Shown piece by piece: positions 63,226-64,000 of a DNA stretch of 64,000 bases. The notes beneath the pieces are model-generated. The model was not told the DNA's origin and ran no database searches. It worked only from the letters and a program-made list of their open reading frames with translations. This DNA comes from an uncultured Lachnospiraceae bacterium. GTDB taxonomy: Bacteria; Bacillota; Clostridia; Lachnospirales; Lachnospiraceae. The translations under genes and the position numbers were made by a program. Positions within the stretch are counted from its first letter, which is position 1. Every line of letters starts with the position of its first letter. The stretch spans positions 19,825 through 83,824 of the forward strand of contig CAMUXE010000011.1 of assembly GCA_947164605.1 (NCBI GenBank), given 5' to 3'.

Positions 63226-63947
63226 TCATAAAACTTTAATATTAATTATAGACTCCAAAACTTTTATGTAAAGATCATGGAAGGAATGGATATTCTCTTC
63301 ATCGTAGAGATTCTTCATATATTCCATCTCTGAATCGTAGCCACCATCTCCATATTCATTCTCAAGTAATTCAAGCTCCAGTCTCGCACCGGCCTTAGTA
63401 TATGAGTCATCCAAGTCTAAGAATTCAGGTGCAAGTGTATCTAACTCATCGCCATTGATTGCCAGCTGAAGATTAACCTCCATTGGATCATTTAAAAATG
63501 GTGAATCGTGCTCTACAAAGTAATCATAAGAACTATGAGCAATACCTTCTCCTACCTGTTTCTTAACTTCCTGAAGTATTTTAGATACTGAATCATCATA
63601 TTTTGAAAGAACACTTGTAAATAAAGAAAGGTATTCACATGCTTTTTTTCTGTTTTCTCTTCCCTGTTCAGCTGAAATAATAGCTCCTCCACCTGTACCA
63701 AAGATTAATCCAATGGACACGCTTAATAAAAGTATTGGAAAAATAACATTTTCCGCTTCAAACATATCCTCTCCAATGAAATTAGATATGAAAAATCCAT
63801 CAACTATCTGGTATGTATTATCAACAAGCTGAATTCCAATACAAGGAAGGACAAATAATAATAATTTTCTTATTGTATTGTATAAATTATAAACATTCGG
63901 TGCAAAAAATAAAGATAAAATACCTAATCCACTGCATTTTATCGAAA
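63226..63947 (-). pseudogene. chimeric fragment: MATE transporter N-terminus joined to an unrelated C-terminus
   Basis: An open frame runs from the intron boundary at 63947 to TGA at 63226. Codons from about 63900 to 63604 encode the first helices of a MATE transporter: IRKLLLFVLPCIGIQLVD, YQIVDGFFISNFIGED, ENVIFPILLLSVSIGLIFG, GGGAIISAEQGRENRKKAC. After SVLS (about 63604) the protein turns soluble and acidic (KYDDSVSKILQEVKKQVGEG, LELLENEYGDGGYDSEMEYM) with no MATE character. An ATG at 63765 with GGAG nearby could start a 179-residue protein, but the MATE homology continues upstream of it. This looks like a deletion fusion, interrupted by the intron at its 5' side. Confidence 0.65.
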
Positions 63948-64000
63948 ATCGAGTAGGAGGGAAAATTAAATAAGTTTTCCCGACCTCTCACACCACCGTA
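63948..64000 (-). mobile_element. 3' end of a group II intron (continues beyond the window)
   Basis: On the minus strand the last 53 bases read TACGGTGGTGTGAGAGGTC, then a hairpin GGGAAAA-CTTATTTAA-TTTTCCC, then TCCTACTCGAT. This matches the end of domain V (ACGGT), the joining segment and domain VI with the branch-point region (CCTACTCGAT) of bacterial group II introns, ending in AY at 63948. The 3' exon is the MATE-like fragment. Any maturase gene would lie outside the window. Confidence 0.75.

Noticed and set aside
63226..63765. Intact 179-residue membrane protein starting at ATG 63765
   Set aside because: MATE homology runs through the bases upstream of that ATG, so it is more likely an internal methionine of a broken gene, although re-initiation is possible.

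Overview
The window is low-GC DNA that reads as a chromosomal segment of an anaerobic Firmicute, most likely a Lachnospiraceae-type clostridium. The evidence is RNase Y, a clostridial-type single-chain PurL, LexA boxes of the CGAAC-N4-GTTCG type, strong GGAGG ribosome binding sites, many diguanylate/HD-GYP signalling proteins and several secreted dockerin proteins. KduI (pectin/uronate breakdown) together with dockerins would suit a plant-polysaccharide degrader of the Lachnospira/Butyrivibrio kind, but the genus is inference.

Layout. 1-1624: the start of a membrane protein cut by the window edge, and a secreted dockerin-transglutaminase protein. 1941-9465: arginine biosynthesis, with argJ-argB-argD (minus), a lipoprotein and an rRNA methyltransferase placed directly behind them, and divergent argG; ArgR-like operators lie between. 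9690-20627: rqcH, then pyk-vanZ-tyrS-membrane protein, a rhomboid-like protein and purL. 20717-26082: a tightly packed operon of unclear job (a FapA/DUF342 protein, a 26-residue-repeat protein, a nuclease-helicase fusion, a nuclease-like/winged-helix protein). 26146-28496: two HD-GYP membrane proteins. 28675-37557: catabolic and amino acid genes (deacetylase, kduI, pdp-deoB, DAHP synthase, NUDIX, proC, aminotransferase). 37850-43753: a leucine-rich-repeat remnant, then rny, recX, recA (with LexA boxes), pgsA and rimO. 43886-47839: secreted dockerin proteins (GH25 lysozyme; LRR protein), a small orphan, a membrane-anchored GIY-YIG protein and a DUF1275 protein. 47980-60181: apbE-MATE, pepD, an EndoU-like protein, an asparagine synthetase homologue without its glutaminase nucleophile, a second MATE, a GGDEF protein, and an amino acid ABC transporter whose binding domain looks circularly permuted. 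60286-64000: an SPFH protein, a Fur-family regulator with its own AATNATT-centred operator, a putative metal exporter, and a decayed chimeric MATE fragment beside the 3' end of a group II intron that runs off the right edge.

Most of the window is ordinary core genome. The parts that deserve a second look are the permuted binding protein-permease, the helicase/nuclease/repeat-protein operon, the truncated asparagine synthetase, the intron/MATE chimera at the right edge, and a recurring pattern of short tandem repeats (11-32 bp units), mostly just 3' of genes. No CRISPR array, rRNA or tRNA was seen.
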